34,223 nucleotides of DNA, from the NCBI RefSeq assembly GCF_001552595.1, contig NZ_BCRM01000043.1, positions 1 to 34,223 of the forward strand, written 5' to 3'. Under the pieces are notes generated by a model, which made no database searches, was not told where the DNA came from, and saw nothing but the letters and a program-made list of their open reading frames with translations. Source of the DNA: Rhodococcus erythropolis NBRC 15567 (GTDB lineage Bacteria > Actinomycetota > Actinomycetes > Mycobacteriales > Mycobacteriaceae). Positions 24,805 to 32,662 of this stretch are shown here, in pieces (positions within the stretch are counted from its first letter, which is position 1; every line of letters begins with the position of its first letter). Both the position numbers and the translations under genes were made by a program.

Positions 24805-25847
24805 GAGATCGTTCCCTTTCTCAATTGTGGGCTGATCATGTTGTTGACGACGTCGACCAGGATGTTCACGAGAAGCACGATCACGACGAACAGCAACACA
24901 ATGCCTTGAAGCATCGGATAATCTCGCGTGTCGATCGCAATGACGAGAGCGCTCCCGAGGCCCGGCAGCACGAAGATCTGCTCGAGAATGACCGTCGCAC
25001 CCAGCATCGCCACGGCGAGCAATCCATAGACAGTGACAATCGTGGGAACGATGTTTCGTAGCGCGTAGCGCCACACGATCTTCCGCTCGTCGATACCCAT
25101 CGCACGTGCAGTTCGCACGTAGTCACTTGACAGTGTCTCGATCATCGCAGCCCTGGTCTGCCGAACCGCAATCGATGCTGCGCCGGCAGCGAGCGCCGTT
25201 GCAGGTAGAACCAAATGGCTCAGGTTGTCGATCACACTGTTCTCGAGAGGAACCCAGCCGAGCACCGGTAGAACTCCCAAACCGAGGGCGAAGACATCGA
25301 CCAGCACGATAGCGAGGAAGAAGTCCGGTACCGCGAGTCCGATCCCCGAAACCGTGCGAGTCAGACCATCGCTGCGTCGTCCCTGCCGCGTCGCGGTCCA
25401 CACACCGAGCGGTATGGCGACGACGGCGGACAGTAACAGTGCGAGTACAACGAGCTCGGCGCTCGCCGGCAGGCGCGCAAGGATCTGTGGGCCGACGGGG
25501 GCGCTGTTCTGTAGCGACGTTCCCAGATCTCCGTGCAGAGCCGACACCACCCAGTTCCAGTACTGGACCAGCAGAGGTTGATTCAATCCGAGGCGCTCGT
25601 TGAGTGCCGCGATCGCTTCATCACTGCCGTTCGGACCGAGAAGTGCCTCGGCTGGTCCACCGGGGATTATCCGGATAAGGGCAAAGGTTATGAAACTAGC
25701 GATAATCGCGGTAGGAATAATCTGTGCGAACCGGACGCCGATCATCCGTATGTAAGGATTCACCGGCGATCGGTGAGAGTATCGGGTCGGAACTCTCTCA
25801 GGCTCGGGGGCCAACGAATTCTCTTGCGATACAACGGTCGTCGTCAT
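24801..25847 (-). CDS. Peptide ABC transporter permease, DppB type
   Basis: The 348-residue permease starts with ~35 cytoplasmic residues, then helix 1 (IIPTAIIASFITFALIRIIPGGPAEALLG), the usual DppB opening. A long extracytoplasmic loop with LGLNQPLLVQYWNWV precedes five more helices. The EAA coupling loop reads VRTARAMGIDERKIVWRYALRN. ATG 25847 overlaps the binding-protein stop by ATGA. It transports short peptides or related solutes with the DppC-type partner and the two ATPases of the same operon. Confidence 0.91.
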   Translation of the reverse strand: MTTTVVSQENSLAPEPERVPTRYSHRSPVNPYIRMIGVRFAQIIPTAIIASFITFALIRIIPGGPAEALLGPNGSDEAIAALNERLGLNQPLLVQYWNWVVSALHGDLGTSLQNSAPVGPQILARLPASAELVVLALLLSAVVAIPLGVWTATRQGRRSDGLTRTVSGIGLAVPDFFLAIVLVDVFALGLGVLPVLGWVPLENSVIDNLSHLVLPATALAAGAASIAVRQTRAAMIETLSSDYVRTARAMGIDERKIVWRYALRNIVPTIVTVYGLLAVAMLGATVILEQIFVLPGLGSALVIAIDTRDYPMLQGIVLLFVVIVLLVNILVDVVNNMISPQLRKGTIS

Positions 25848-27451
25848 GACTTCGAGAGGTACGTCAGATTGGGGGAGCCGTTCAGTGCAGGAACGGCCCC
25901 GTGGACGTTCTTCGTGTAGGCGACCACGTCGGGAGTGAAGTACAACGGTACGTACTCAGCGGACTTGATCACGACTTGATTGATCTGTTTGACGATGTCG
26001 AGCTGAGCGGTTTCGTCATACGTGTTGTTCAACAGTGCGATCAACTTCTCCAACTCCTCGTTGGGGACGGAATTCTGCCGGAAGTACGACCGCGAACCCA
26101 GCGAGGCTTCGAAATTGAGCGGTGCGGATGCTCGCGTGGGCCATCCCACGCTGAAGACGTCCGCGCTGTTGTGTGCGACGAACTCCGTAATCGCCTGAGG
26201 TCCACTCATTTCGACGAAGTCGACCTTGATGCCGACCTTCTCCCATTGTTCTCCGACAAGGACCGCGTTGGTCGAGTACGGCGGTAGATTGCCTGCTAAT
26301 CCGCGCACGGTGACACCGTTCGGATACCCAGCCTCCGCTAGCAGCGATTTGGCCTTCTCCGGGTCGTACGGCCATGCATCTTCGGTTTCCTCGTCGTAGA
26401 ACTGCGAACCGGGAGGATATTGACCGAAGGCCGCAGTACCTTCCGCGCTGTCCAGTGCAGCTCGCGCAATTGCTTTGCGGTCGAGCGCATACTGCATCGC
26501 CAGACGAACCCGGACGTCGTTAACCACGGGGTTCTTGTTGTTGATTACTACGAGCGCAACTCCGAGTCTCGGGTCGTGACTGACGTTCAGGTTGGGATTC
26601 CGTTCGAGGATCGGAGCACTCGACGGTGTGAGCCCGTATGCAAAATCCGCGGCGTTCGATGTAAGGGCATTTGTCAGCGCTGTGGGGTTGGAGATCACCT
26701 GGATCTGGATCTTGGCGAGCTGGGGGTTGGGAGGACCTGCCGGTTTGTAGTCGTCGAATCGACTGAATGTGTACGAACTGTTCGGGACTGCGCTGGTGAA
26801 CGTGTACGGCCCGGCGCCTACAGGCTTGTTGGCGAAGTCCGTCCCGGCCGCTGTCAGTGCAGTGGGGGAGACAATCATTCCCAGTCTGCCGTTGAGCCAC
26901 CCTGGTAAGCCGGAGGTAGGTGCGCTCAACGAGATCTTTATCTGATCCGGGGACGTTGCTTCGACGCTCTTGATCGTCGGGACGGAAACGATTCCGAGAC
27001 TCAAGCAGTGTTCCATGCTTGCCTTGACTGCTGCTGCATCGAGAGTTGTTCCGTCGTGGAAGGTCAAGCCGTTCTGCAACGTCATCTCGAACGTGAGGTT
27101 GTCCGGTCCGGAGAAACCCCACTCGCTGGCGATTCCGGGCCGCAGTTTCTGGGTGGCAGGTTCAGCATCGATCAGTGGTGCATACATCAACTGTAGGTAG
27201 TCGATGTCGTATCCGATGTTTCCCGCACACGGGTCGAGCGAAGCTGGGACGTGTGAAGTCGCGACCTTCAGTTCGGCGTTCGGATCAGCAGGTCCGGTAC
27301 CGCCGGCGGTACCGGTGGCGCTGCTCGAACAGCCGCTGAGCACGAGGGCAGAAAGTGCGAACGCAGCCACGAGGATATGGGGTCCACGCTTCCCATGATT
27401 CTGGAAGCGTGTGATCGGATATCGGGATCGCAAAGACAGACGTGGATTCAT
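25844..27451 (-). CDS. Peptide-binding lipoprotein, SBP family 5
   Basis: The 535-residue extracytoplasmic solute-binding protein starts at ATG 27451 with a basic N-region. A hydrophobic stretch HILVAAFALSALVLSGCSSS ends in a lipobox (LSGC), so the mature protein should be lipid-anchored at the conserved Cys near residue 45. The family 5 features are PASLDPCAGNIGYDI, LTFHDGTTLDAAAVKASMEH, VRLAMQYALDRKAIAR and a C-terminal YVPLYFTPDVVAY segment. These bind peptides, opines or nickel chelates; the ligand cannot be deduced. It lies 55 nt after the second ATPase gene, with a weak ribosome site, and overlaps dppB by 4 nt. Confidence 0.92.
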   Translation of the reverse strand: MNPRLSLRSRYPITRFQNHGKRGPHILVAAFALSALVLSGCSSSATGTAGGTGPADPNAELKVATSHVPASLDPCAGNIGYDIDYLQLMYAPLIDAEPATQKLRPGIASEWGFSGPDNLTFEMTLQNGLTFHDGTTLDAAAVKASMEHCLSLGIVSVPTIKSVEATSPDQIKISLSAPTSGLPGWLNGRLGMIVSPTALTAAGTDFANKPVGAGPYTFTSAVPNSSYTFSRFDDYKPAGPPNPQLAKIQIQVISNPTALTNALTSNAADFAYGLTPSSAPILERNPNLNVSHDPRLGVALVVINNKNPVVNDVRVRLAMQYALDRKAIARAALDSAEGTAAFGQYPPGSQFYDEETEDAWPYDPEKAKSLLAEAGYPNGVTVRGLAGNLPPYSTNAVLVGEQWEKVGIKVDFVEMSGPQAITEFVAHNSADVFSVGWPTRASAPLNFEASLGSRSYFRQNSVPNEELEKLIALLNNTYDETAQLDIVKQINQVVIKSAEYVPLYFTPDVVAYTKNVHGAVPALNGSPNLTYLSKS

Positions 27452-27506
27452 ATGGTGGACTTTCGCTTTGGTCTTCTCGGAATGGGGAGACTGACGCAGC
27501 ACGCAT

Positions 27507-28481
27507 TTACTGCGGCAGGTTCGAGATGCCGGTCGATGTGGCCGGGGACGATAGATGGCACGCGGAGCTGTGTGCGGAATTCGAGGCCGCGCGAAGTGCC
27601 GGCGATTCCGACGCGCAGCGATCCATCGCAAACGGACAGCGGGTGCGGAATCGACAGCCCGAGGGTGGATTACGCGGGTCGGGTAACTCCCCGCGCACCA
27701 ATGCTTTTCGACGACTGCGGCGCTCGAGTTCGATGTGCGGGGCCGCGGCGAGAAGTGCCTGCGTGTAGGGGTGCGACGGAGTCCTCAGGACCGTGGCAAC
27801 CGGTCCGATCTCGACGATTCGCCCGAGGTACATCACCGCGACGCGATCGGCGATCCGTGCCACCGAACCCAAATCGTGCGAAATGAAGATGTACGTGAGG
27901 TCGTGCTCATCCCGGAGCTCGGCAAGAAGTTGCAACACCTCTTCCTGCAGTGAAACATCGAGGGAAGCAACAGGTTCGTCGCAGAGAATCAAGGGTGCCT
28001 TGGAGGCAAGTGCGCGAGCGATGGTCACGCGTTGGCGTTGACCGCCGGAGAGCTGGGTCGGGAGACGGTCGGCAAGCTCGGCGCCGAGACCGACCCGACG
28101 CAACAGCTCGACGGCTTTCGGCCGCAACGACTGCGGGATGCGTACGCGTCCTGGCGCCATCGGCTCGGCCACGCAAGCCCAAGAGGCCATCCGTGTGTTC
28201 AATGCCGACGTGGGATTTTGAAAGATGAGATGGGACGATCCGCCCTTGCCGAAAGCCGGGCTGTCGAGGTTCGTCGTGATGGAGCCTGCGGCCGTACCGA
28301 CCAGGCCGGCCAGAGCGTGGGCCGTCGAAGATTTTCCCGACCCTGATTCACCGATGATCGCCAGGGTTTCACCTCTGTGCACGGAGAAGCTGACGTCGTC
28401 GACCGCTCGAAGAGTTTTGCGCCCTCGTCCGTACTCGACGGCCAGATTCCGAACATCGACGATGATGTCGGTGTTGCGCAT
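27507..28481 (-). CDS. Peptide ABC transporter ATPase, DppF type
   Basis: The 324-residue ATPase has Walker A GESGSGKS at 44-51, Q-loop IFQNPTSALN, signature LSGGQRQRV and Walker B LILCDEPVASLD. The C-terminus has an oligopeptide/dipeptide extension with the four-Cys pattern CRFRTRC...C...C. Start ATG 28481 overlaps the preceding ATPase stop (ATGA); a longer reading inside the upstream gene is unsupported. The stretch between Walker A and the signature is a little shorter than in typical DppF proteins. It should form the heterodimeric engine with the DppD-type ATPase. Confidence 0.91.
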   Translation of the reverse strand: MRNTDIIVDVRNLAVEYGRGRKTLRAVDDVSFSVHRGETLAIIGESGSGKSSTAHALAGLVGTAAGSITTNLDSPAFGKGGSSHLIFQNPTSALNTRMASWACVAEPMAPGRVRIPQSLRPKAVELLRRVGLGAELADRLPTQLSGGQRQRVTIARALASKAPLILCDEPVASLDVSLQEEVLQLLAELRDEHDLTYIFISHDLGSVARIADRVAVMYLGRIVEIGPVATVLRTPSHPYTQALLAAAPHIELERRSRRKALVRGELPDPRNPPSGCRFRTRCPFAMDRCASESPALRAASNSAHSSACHLSSPATSTGISNLPQ

Positions 28482-29470
28482 CAGCTCACCAGTCCGAGCA
28501 ACTGGAGTTCGGAACTGCGATGACATCTCGTTGCCGATTCCGGTGATCCGATCAGAAGTGGATGATCGGATGCGCAACGCTCCTCGGAGTAGTTGCACCG
28601 GGCGACGTATCGGCAACCCACGCCGTCAGCACGGGCGCTGGTGGTGAAATCGCCTCGAAACTTGGGTGATCGGTAGGAGATGTCTTCGAAGGTCGATCGT
28701 GCCGCCTCGAGAAGGCTGAACGTGTACGGATGCGCGGGCCGGCGAAGCAGCGCGTCCCGCGGCGCGACGTCAACGATCTCGCCGCGAAACATCGTGACTA
28801 CTCGATCCGCGACCTCGGCGACAACCGCTAGGTCGTGACTGATCAACAACACGGCAAGATCGCGTTGTTCGGCCAGTTCTCGAAGGAGATCGACAATCTG
28901 AGCTTGGATCGTCACGTCGAGCGCTGTTGTCGGTTCGTCTGCGATCAGCAACTTCGGACCGCACGCCAGGGCCATCGCGATCATCACCCGCTGACACATC
29001 CCACCGGAAAGCTCGTATCCGTACGACTTCAAGGTTCTGTTCGGGTCTGCCAGACCGACCTGGTGGAGAAGATCTGTAGCTACGTCCTCCGCGTCGGCCT
29101 TCGTGATGTCGCGGTGGGCCTTCAACACATCGACGATCTGGCGACCGATGCTGACGGAGGGATTGAGAGCCGAACTCGGGTCCTGGAACACCATACTGAC
29201 GTCGCGACCGCGTATTTTCCTCAACTCGGCGGCGGGCAGGCCGACAAGTTCCCGTTCCTCGAAGCGGATACTTCCGTTGACTGTCGCCGTGCGTGGCAAG
29301 AGCCCGAGCAGAGCGAGTCCGGTCAGCGTCTTTCCGCTCCCACTCTCGCCCACGAGGCCGGTGACCTCGCCGGCTCCCAACTCGAAGCTCACTCCGTCGA
29401 GGAGCTTGTTCGAAATCGTTTCTGCCCCAATGTCAACCGTGAGATCTCGGACTTGCAGAAGTGGGCTCAT
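28481..29470 (-). CDS. Peptide ABC transporter ATPase, DppD type
   Basis: The 329-residue ATPase is the first gene of the operon. Walker A GESGSGKT is at 41-48, followed by Q-loop VFQDPSSALNPS, signature LSGGMCQRVMIAMAL and Walker B LLIADEPTTALD. The oligopeptide C-terminal extension carries cysteines in GCRYVARCNYSEERC and TRCH, as in family members reported to hold an iron-sulphur cluster. ATG 29470 has no Shine-Dalgarno of its own. It overlaps the stop of a 10-codon upstream ORF that has one, so translation is probably coupled. An in-frame GTG at 29485 is 19 nt from the same site and less likely. It is divergent from the TetR-family gene. Confidence 0.91.
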   Translation of the reverse strand: MSPLLQVRDLTVDIGAETISNKLLDGVSFELGAGEVTGLVGESGSGKTLTGLALLGLLPRTATVNGSIRFEERELVGLPAAELRKIRGRDVSMVFQDPSSALNPSVSIGRQIVDVLKAHRDITKADAEDVATDLLHQVGLADPNRTLKSYGYELSGGMCQRVMIAMALACGPKLLIADEPTTALDVTIQAQIVDLLRELAEQRDLAVLLISHDLAVVAEVADRVVTMFRGEIVDVAPRDALLRRPAHPYTFSLLEAARSTFEDISYRSPKFRGDFTTSARADGVGCRYVARCNYSEERCASDHPLLIGSPESATRCHRSSELQLLGLVS

Positions 29471-29499
29471 CGTCGAGTCGTCCACTGGTGATCGTTCAT
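29467..29499 (-). CDS. Ten-residue leader peptide coupled to the first importer gene
   Basis: The ORF runs ATG 29499 to TGA 29467 and encodes MNDHQWTTRR. It is preceded by an excellent Shine-Dalgarno, GGAGGA (29505-29510), with 5 nt spacing. Its stop overlaps the ATG of the DppD-type gene (ATGA), and that gene has no ribosome site of its own. This suggests ribosomes enter at the leader and restart on the ATPase gene. The peptide has a His, a Trp, two Thr and two terminal Arg. The positions are seen directly; translation is inferred. Confidence 0.5.
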   Translation of the reverse strand: MNDHQWTTRR

Positions 29500-29513
29500 C
29501 GCATTCCTCCGTA

Positions 29514-29528
29514 AACAACTGAATTGTT
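29514..29528. promoter_or_regulatory. Second inverted repeat near the leader ribosome site
   Basis: AACAA-CTGAA-TTGTT is a perfect 5-bp inverted repeat that shares the ACAA/TTGT core of the main operator candidate. It lies between the promoter and the Shine-Dalgarno of the leader ORF, so it could be a second regulator site or an RNA element. Confidence 0.3.
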
Positions 29529-29552
29529 GTGACTGGAATCACGTACCGGGGA

Positions 29553-29582
29553 ACCATAAACACTCACCTGCAACAAAGTCAA
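29553..29582 (-). promoter_or_regulatory. Promoter of the importer operon
   Basis: On the minus strand TTGACT (29577-29582) and TATGGT (29553-29558) are separated by 18 nt, matching the -35 and TANNNT -10 consensus well. A start site near 29546 gives an untranslated leader of about 50 nt before the leader ORF. The -35 box lies between the arms of an inverted repeat. Confidence 0.65.
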
Positions 29583-29593
29583 TGAATGTTGCA
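29569..29593. promoter_or_regulatory. Candidate TetR operator overlapping the -35 box
   Basis: TGCAACA (29569-29575) and TGTTGCA (29587-29593) form a perfect 7-bp inverted repeat with an 11-nt spacer that contains the importer operon's -35 box. Size and symmetry suit a TetR dimer, and binding would block RNA polymerase. The adjacent divergent TetR-family gene is the natural candidate regulator (inference). Confidence 0.5.
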
Positions 29594-29605
29594 ACGATTG
29601 TCGTT
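29593..29605. promoter_or_regulatory. Third inverted repeat abutting the operator
   Basis: AACGA-TTG-TCGTT is a 13-nt perfect inverted repeat that shares its first base with the end of the main repeat, extending the symmetric block towards the TetR gene. It could be a low-affinity autoregulatory site. Confidence 0.3.
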
Positions 29606-29667
29606 GATGGCTCTCGTTCACTGTCTCCGGCTACCGACCAGCACGTCGTCAGGGATACATTCACTGC

Positions 29668-30225
29668 ATGGCCGAGACACGTGACGTTCGCGCGGAGGCG
29701 TTGAGCGCTGCCCGCCGACAGTTCGCAGCCGGAAAACCGCTCGATGTGAATGCTTTGGCTACCGAGTTGGGTGTGGATCGGACTACGTTGTTCCGGCGCG
29801 CAGGGAATCGCGACACGATTACCGGGGACGTGCTCGATTCTCTGGCGCGTCGAACGTGGCGAATGGGCCTCGCGGAGTGCGGCGGAAGCGGAGCGTCAAG
29901 GGTTGTCGACGTCCTCACTTACCATGCGCGGGCGACGATCGAGACCGAATTCTTCCGGGCATATTTGACTCGCGAGCCGCAAAAGGCGCTATGCATACTC
30001 ACTACTGGACTCGGGCCGATTCAGGGGACGATGGTCGAATCCGTGCGGAGGCTGATCGAAGCCGAAATACCGGAGCAGATTCGGCCCGACCTGCCCGTCG
30101 AGGACATGGCATATCTGCTGGTTCGCGTGGGTGAGTCGTTCATCTACAACGATTTGCTCACCGGTGGCACTCCGGACGCAGAGAAGGCTCGCCTGGCGTT
30201 CCGGCTCATCCTCTCGCGTGACTAG
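29668..30225 (+). CDS. TetR-family regulator (QsdR-like C-terminus)
   Basis: The 185-residue regulator has its N-terminal helix-turn-helix in LDVNALATELGVDRTTLFRRAGNRDTITGDVLDSLA (~25-60), the usual TetR recognition region. The ligand domain has VRVGESFIYNDLLTGGTPDAEKARLAFRLILSRD at the end, a pattern seen in the QsdR-type branch of TetR proteins; this subfamily call is tentative. ATG 29668 has AGGGA 12 nt upstream. It is divergent from the peptide importer operon, with three inverted repeats between, so it probably represses that operon and perhaps itself. The inducer is unknown; an imported peptide or its breakdown product is the simplest guess. Confidence 0.85.
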   Translation: MAETRDVRAEALSAARRQFAAGKPLDVNALATELGVDRTTLFRRAGNRDTITGDVLDSLARRTWRMGLAECGGSGASRVVDVLTYHARATIETEFFRAYLTREPQKALCILTTGLGPIQGTMVESVRRLIEAEIPEQIRPDLPVEDMAYLLVRVGESFIYNDLLTGGTPDAEKARLAFRLILSRD

Positions 30226-30309
30226 CGCGCCGAGTTTTCGTTTTCTAAGTTTTCGTGAAAGCGCTTCGAATGCAAGCTATTTCACAGCTATGCTGGTTGT
30301 GTGGCAAAC

Positions 30310-31143
30310 TCAGGCGGGTGGGATCGGCGCGAAGTTCCGCATCTCGTCCCGTCCGGGCCGAATGACGCCTGCGGCGGACTCGGGAACCTCGTTCCATGCT
30401 CCAGGAAGGTCGCGCAGAGGCTCGGATACAACGATTCGGGTCTCCTCACTCAGATGGTGCAGGGCATCCACCTCAGGATGGAGCTTGCGCAACGTGGAGA
30501 TCTCGGTGGAGAAGAACAGTGACCTCGATCGGTTCTCGCTCGAATAGCGAAAGATCCAGGTGGAGATGCCATCCGACGTGGCAACGGTCATCTGCACCGG
30601 ATTGTCGATTCCCTGCGAGCGAGCCGTGTGCTCGACGAATCCGACGGCCCTCGCGACACCTTCGAACGGATCGTCGGTCAGGCCGAACGTCAGCGCGAGG
30701 AAGAACAAGGTTTCCGAGTCCGTCGATCCTTCGAGATCCGGAAAGAGCGACGGATCGATGGCAGTCACCAATTCCCTTTTCATGTCGTGGAATCCGCGTA
30801 GTGAACCGTTGTGCATCCACAACCAATTGCCGTGCCGAAATGGGTGGCAGTTGCTGCGCTGCACCGCAGTTCCCGTCGAAGCGCGCACGTGGGCGAACAT
30901 GAGAGGGGTGCGCAGTTGAGAGCTGACCTCGCGCAGGTTCGAGTCGTTCCACGCGGGTTCGATGCTCTTGAACACTGCTGGTTGGGACCCCTCCCCGTAC
31001 CAACCGATTCCGAAGCCGTCACCATTCGTCGTCGTTGCCCCGAGTTGAGAATGCAGGCTCTGGTCGATCAGCGAGTGCTGTGGCCTGAACAGCAAGTCAT
31101 GGGCCAGTATCGGCTCTCCCGAATACGCCATCCACCTACACAT
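30310..31143 (-). CDS. Class II glutamine amidotransferase (YafJ/EgtC-like)
   Basis: The 277-residue protein starts MCRWMAYSGE, placing the catalytic Cys at position 2, exposed once the initiator Met is removed. Family marks follow: TNGDGFGIGWYG, FAHVRASTGTAVQRSNCHPF and WLWMHNGSLRGF, with the glutamine-binding residues of the Ntn-hydrolase glutaminase fold. A later segment around STDSETLFFLAL is also typical. The acceptor is not known; EgtC hydrolyses a gamma-glutamyl bond in ergothioneine synthesis, but no other egt gene is here. ATG 31143 follows the small membrane protein gene by 9 nt, so the two are probably co-transcribed. The 84 nt between its stop and the TetR gene stop are AT-rich, without a clear hairpin. 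Confidence 0.88.
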   Translation of the reverse strand: MCRWMAYSGEPILAHDLLFRPQHSLIDQSLHSQLGATTTNGDGFGIGWYGEGSQPAVFKSIEPAWNDSNLREVSSQLRTPLMFAHVRASTGTAVQRSNCHPFRHGNWLWMHNGSLRGFHDMKRELVTAIDPSLFPDLEGSTDSETLFFLALTFGLTDDPFEGVARAVGFVEHTARSQGIDNPVQMTVATSDGISTWIFRYSSENRSRSLFFSTEISTLRKLHPEVDALHHLSEETRIVVSEPLRDLPGAWNEVPESAAGVIRPGRDEMRNFAPIPPA

Positions 31144-31152
31144 GCTTTCAAC

Positions 31153-31596
31153 TCAAACAGATTGAGTCGGCGTTGTCGGTGCATGCGCAGCGGCGTGCGT
31201 CGTCTGGGTGGGCTTCCATGTCGACACAGCCCAGATCACGACGATGTTCAGCGCGATGATGAGAGTCGACCACCAGGGGTAATACGGCAGCCACAAGAAG
31301 TTCGCGATGATCGAGATCGCACAGATCACGACTGCCGATACCCGTGCCCACGCCGTTCCGGTGAACAGTGCAAGCCCGACGAGAGCGACGAGCGCGCCCA
31401 ACACGAGATGGATCCAACCCCACGTCGTCAGGTCGAATTGATAGACGTAGTCGATCCCGACCACGAACACTTCGTTCTCGGCGACGGCAGCGAGTCCTTG
31501 AAAGAACTGCACGATGCCGACCGTCACCAAGATGACGGCTGCCCCGATCGATGTTCCTACCGCGAAACCCTGCTTGACTGACGTTGTATCCGACAT
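31153..31596 (-). CDS. DUF7144-like four-helix membrane protein
   Basis: The 147-residue protein has four helices: ~14-36 (IGAAVILVTVGIVQFFQGLAAVA), ~57-77 (WGWIHLVLGALVALVGLALF), ~80-98 and ~100-120 (WLPYYPWWSTLIIALNIVVIWAV). The EVFVVGIDYVYQFDLTTWGWIHL sequence is typical of small actinobacterial membrane proteins grouped as DUF7144. The C-terminal tail is Thr/Ala/His-rich. Start ATG 31596 has GGGAAA ~6 nt upstream; an earlier in-frame ATG 31665 lacks support. Function unknown; it precedes the glutamine amidotransferase. Confidence 0.82.
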   Translation of the reverse strand: MSDTTSVKQGFAVGTSIGAAVILVTVGIVQFFQGLAAVAENEVFVVGIDYVYQFDLTTWGWIHLVLGALVALVGLALFTGTAWARVSAVVICAISIIANFLWLPYYPWWSTLIIALNIVVIWAVSTWKPTQTTHAAAHAPTTPTQSV

Positions 31597-31933
31597 GGCG
31601 GTTTCCCTTGATTCGGTGGGGTGACCGGACACGTGCCCGGCACGTTGTACCGATCGTTGTTCCACCGGCCGACTGTCGTGAAACGGAAATGCCGGTCCGG
31701 TTCGGTGAGAAATCAGTGCGTTCTGCTCCGATGTGCGGACGAAATGTAACTTCTGGCCCCTGTTGATGCGATGTACCCCTTGCCGGAACGCGTGTGCGGA
31801 GGAATTGCTCGTATCCGAAGTTCACAGAAAACAAGAAAAATTCGGCACGGAATTCGACCTATTTGTCCAGCTGTACTGGTATTTTGACTGAATTGACCGG
31901 AAGCTACGGTCCGCGGAAAAGAGTAGCGAGAGA
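31597..31933. promoter_or_regulatory. Divergent intergenic region, 337 nt
   Basis: This gap separates the minus-strand DUF7144 gene from the plus-strand secreted protein gene and should hold both promoters. On the plus strand TTGACT at about 31885-31890 with TACGGT after 15 nt is a weak match with a short spacer. Near the start of the secreted-protein gene only GAGAGA is available as ribosome site. The 31631-31645 palindrome is the clearest symmetric element. No gene is supported. Confidence 0.4.
31631..31645. promoter_or_regulatory. 15-nt palindrome upstream of DUF7144 gene
   Basis: ACGTGCC-C-GGCACGT is a perfect 7-bp inverted repeat with a single central base, 35 nt upstream of the DUF7144-like start. 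Its size fits a dimeric repressor site, but the regulator is unknown and a stem structure in the leader RNA is equally possible. Confidence 0.35.
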
Positions 31934-32662
31934 ATGACGATCTTCGGCAGGCGTTCCGCGGGCATCTCCGCGACGGCCTTCGTCTTGGCAGCTGTTGTAT
32001 CGACGGCACTTCCCGCGGTGGGATCGGCAGCACCAGTCGCACTCACCCACGCGTGCACTCCCGAGATCAACGACAATTCGATGTCACTCGATCCGGCAGT
32101 GATCGACGGTTGGTACGACATCTCGACTGGTTCGCCGGGAACGAAGATCAACTCGATCGAGGCGTGGCGAACAGTGCCGGGAGACATCCTGGAGTTTCGC
32201 GCATCTGTGACGATCAGAGCCCACGGAAGTCCTGTCCGAGGGACCCTTCGGATCGACGGCGCCGGCTTGACCGGAGATCAGGATTTGATCTCCAGAATGA
32301 CGTTGACCCAAGATCTCGGTCGCTCAGGTTCAACGGTCACCGATGCCGACGACGGCTCGGTCATTCCGGTTCGTGCCAAGCTCGCATTCGACGTCACAAC
32401 TCCTGGACAAGTGGCACAGAACCAGACGGTCAACCTCTCGGCAGTCAAGATTGTCTTGGCAGGCGACACCACCGATCCGGGAGGTGAATGCCCCGGCCCC
32501 GGCCCGGGCCCCGGCGGTGGGAATGGAAGCGGTGGCGGGAATGGCGGAGGTGACGGTTCCGGTGGGAACGGTGGGGACTCCGGTGACGCACTTCCCGGTC
32601 GTGACGTCGGAAACCGAGTACCAATTTCCCAGATTCCGTCCGGCCCGACTTCTCGCCCGTGA
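31934..32662 (+). CDS. Secreted Gly/Pro-rich protein preceding the sortase
   Basis: The 242-residue protein has a classical signal peptide (basic MTIFGRRS, hydrophobic FVLAAVVSTALPAV, cleavage after ~GSA at 30-33). A beta-rich domain follows (~40-178, with a single Cys in HACTPEI near 41 and another at ~184). It then has a Pro-Gly run and a Gly/Asn/Ser/Asp-rich linker (~180-218). It ends in LPGRD (~220-224) and ~18 polar residues, with no hydrophobic helix or basic tail, so it is not a standard LPXTG sorting signal. The stop overlaps the sortase GTG (GTGA), tying the two together. It may be a substrate or accessory of that sortase (inference). Confidence 0.75.
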   Translation: MTIFGRRSAGISATAFVLAAVVSTALPAVGSAAPVALTHACTPEINDNSMSLDPAVIDGWYDISTGSPGTKINSIEAWRTVPGDILEFRASVTIRAHGSPVRGTLRIDGAGLTGDQDLISRMTLTQDLGRSGSTVTDADDGSVIPVRAKLAFDVTTPGQVAQNQTVNLSAVKIVLAGDTTDPGGECPGPGPGPGGGNGSGGGNGGGDGSGGNGGDSGDALPGRDVGNRVPISQIPSGPTSRP

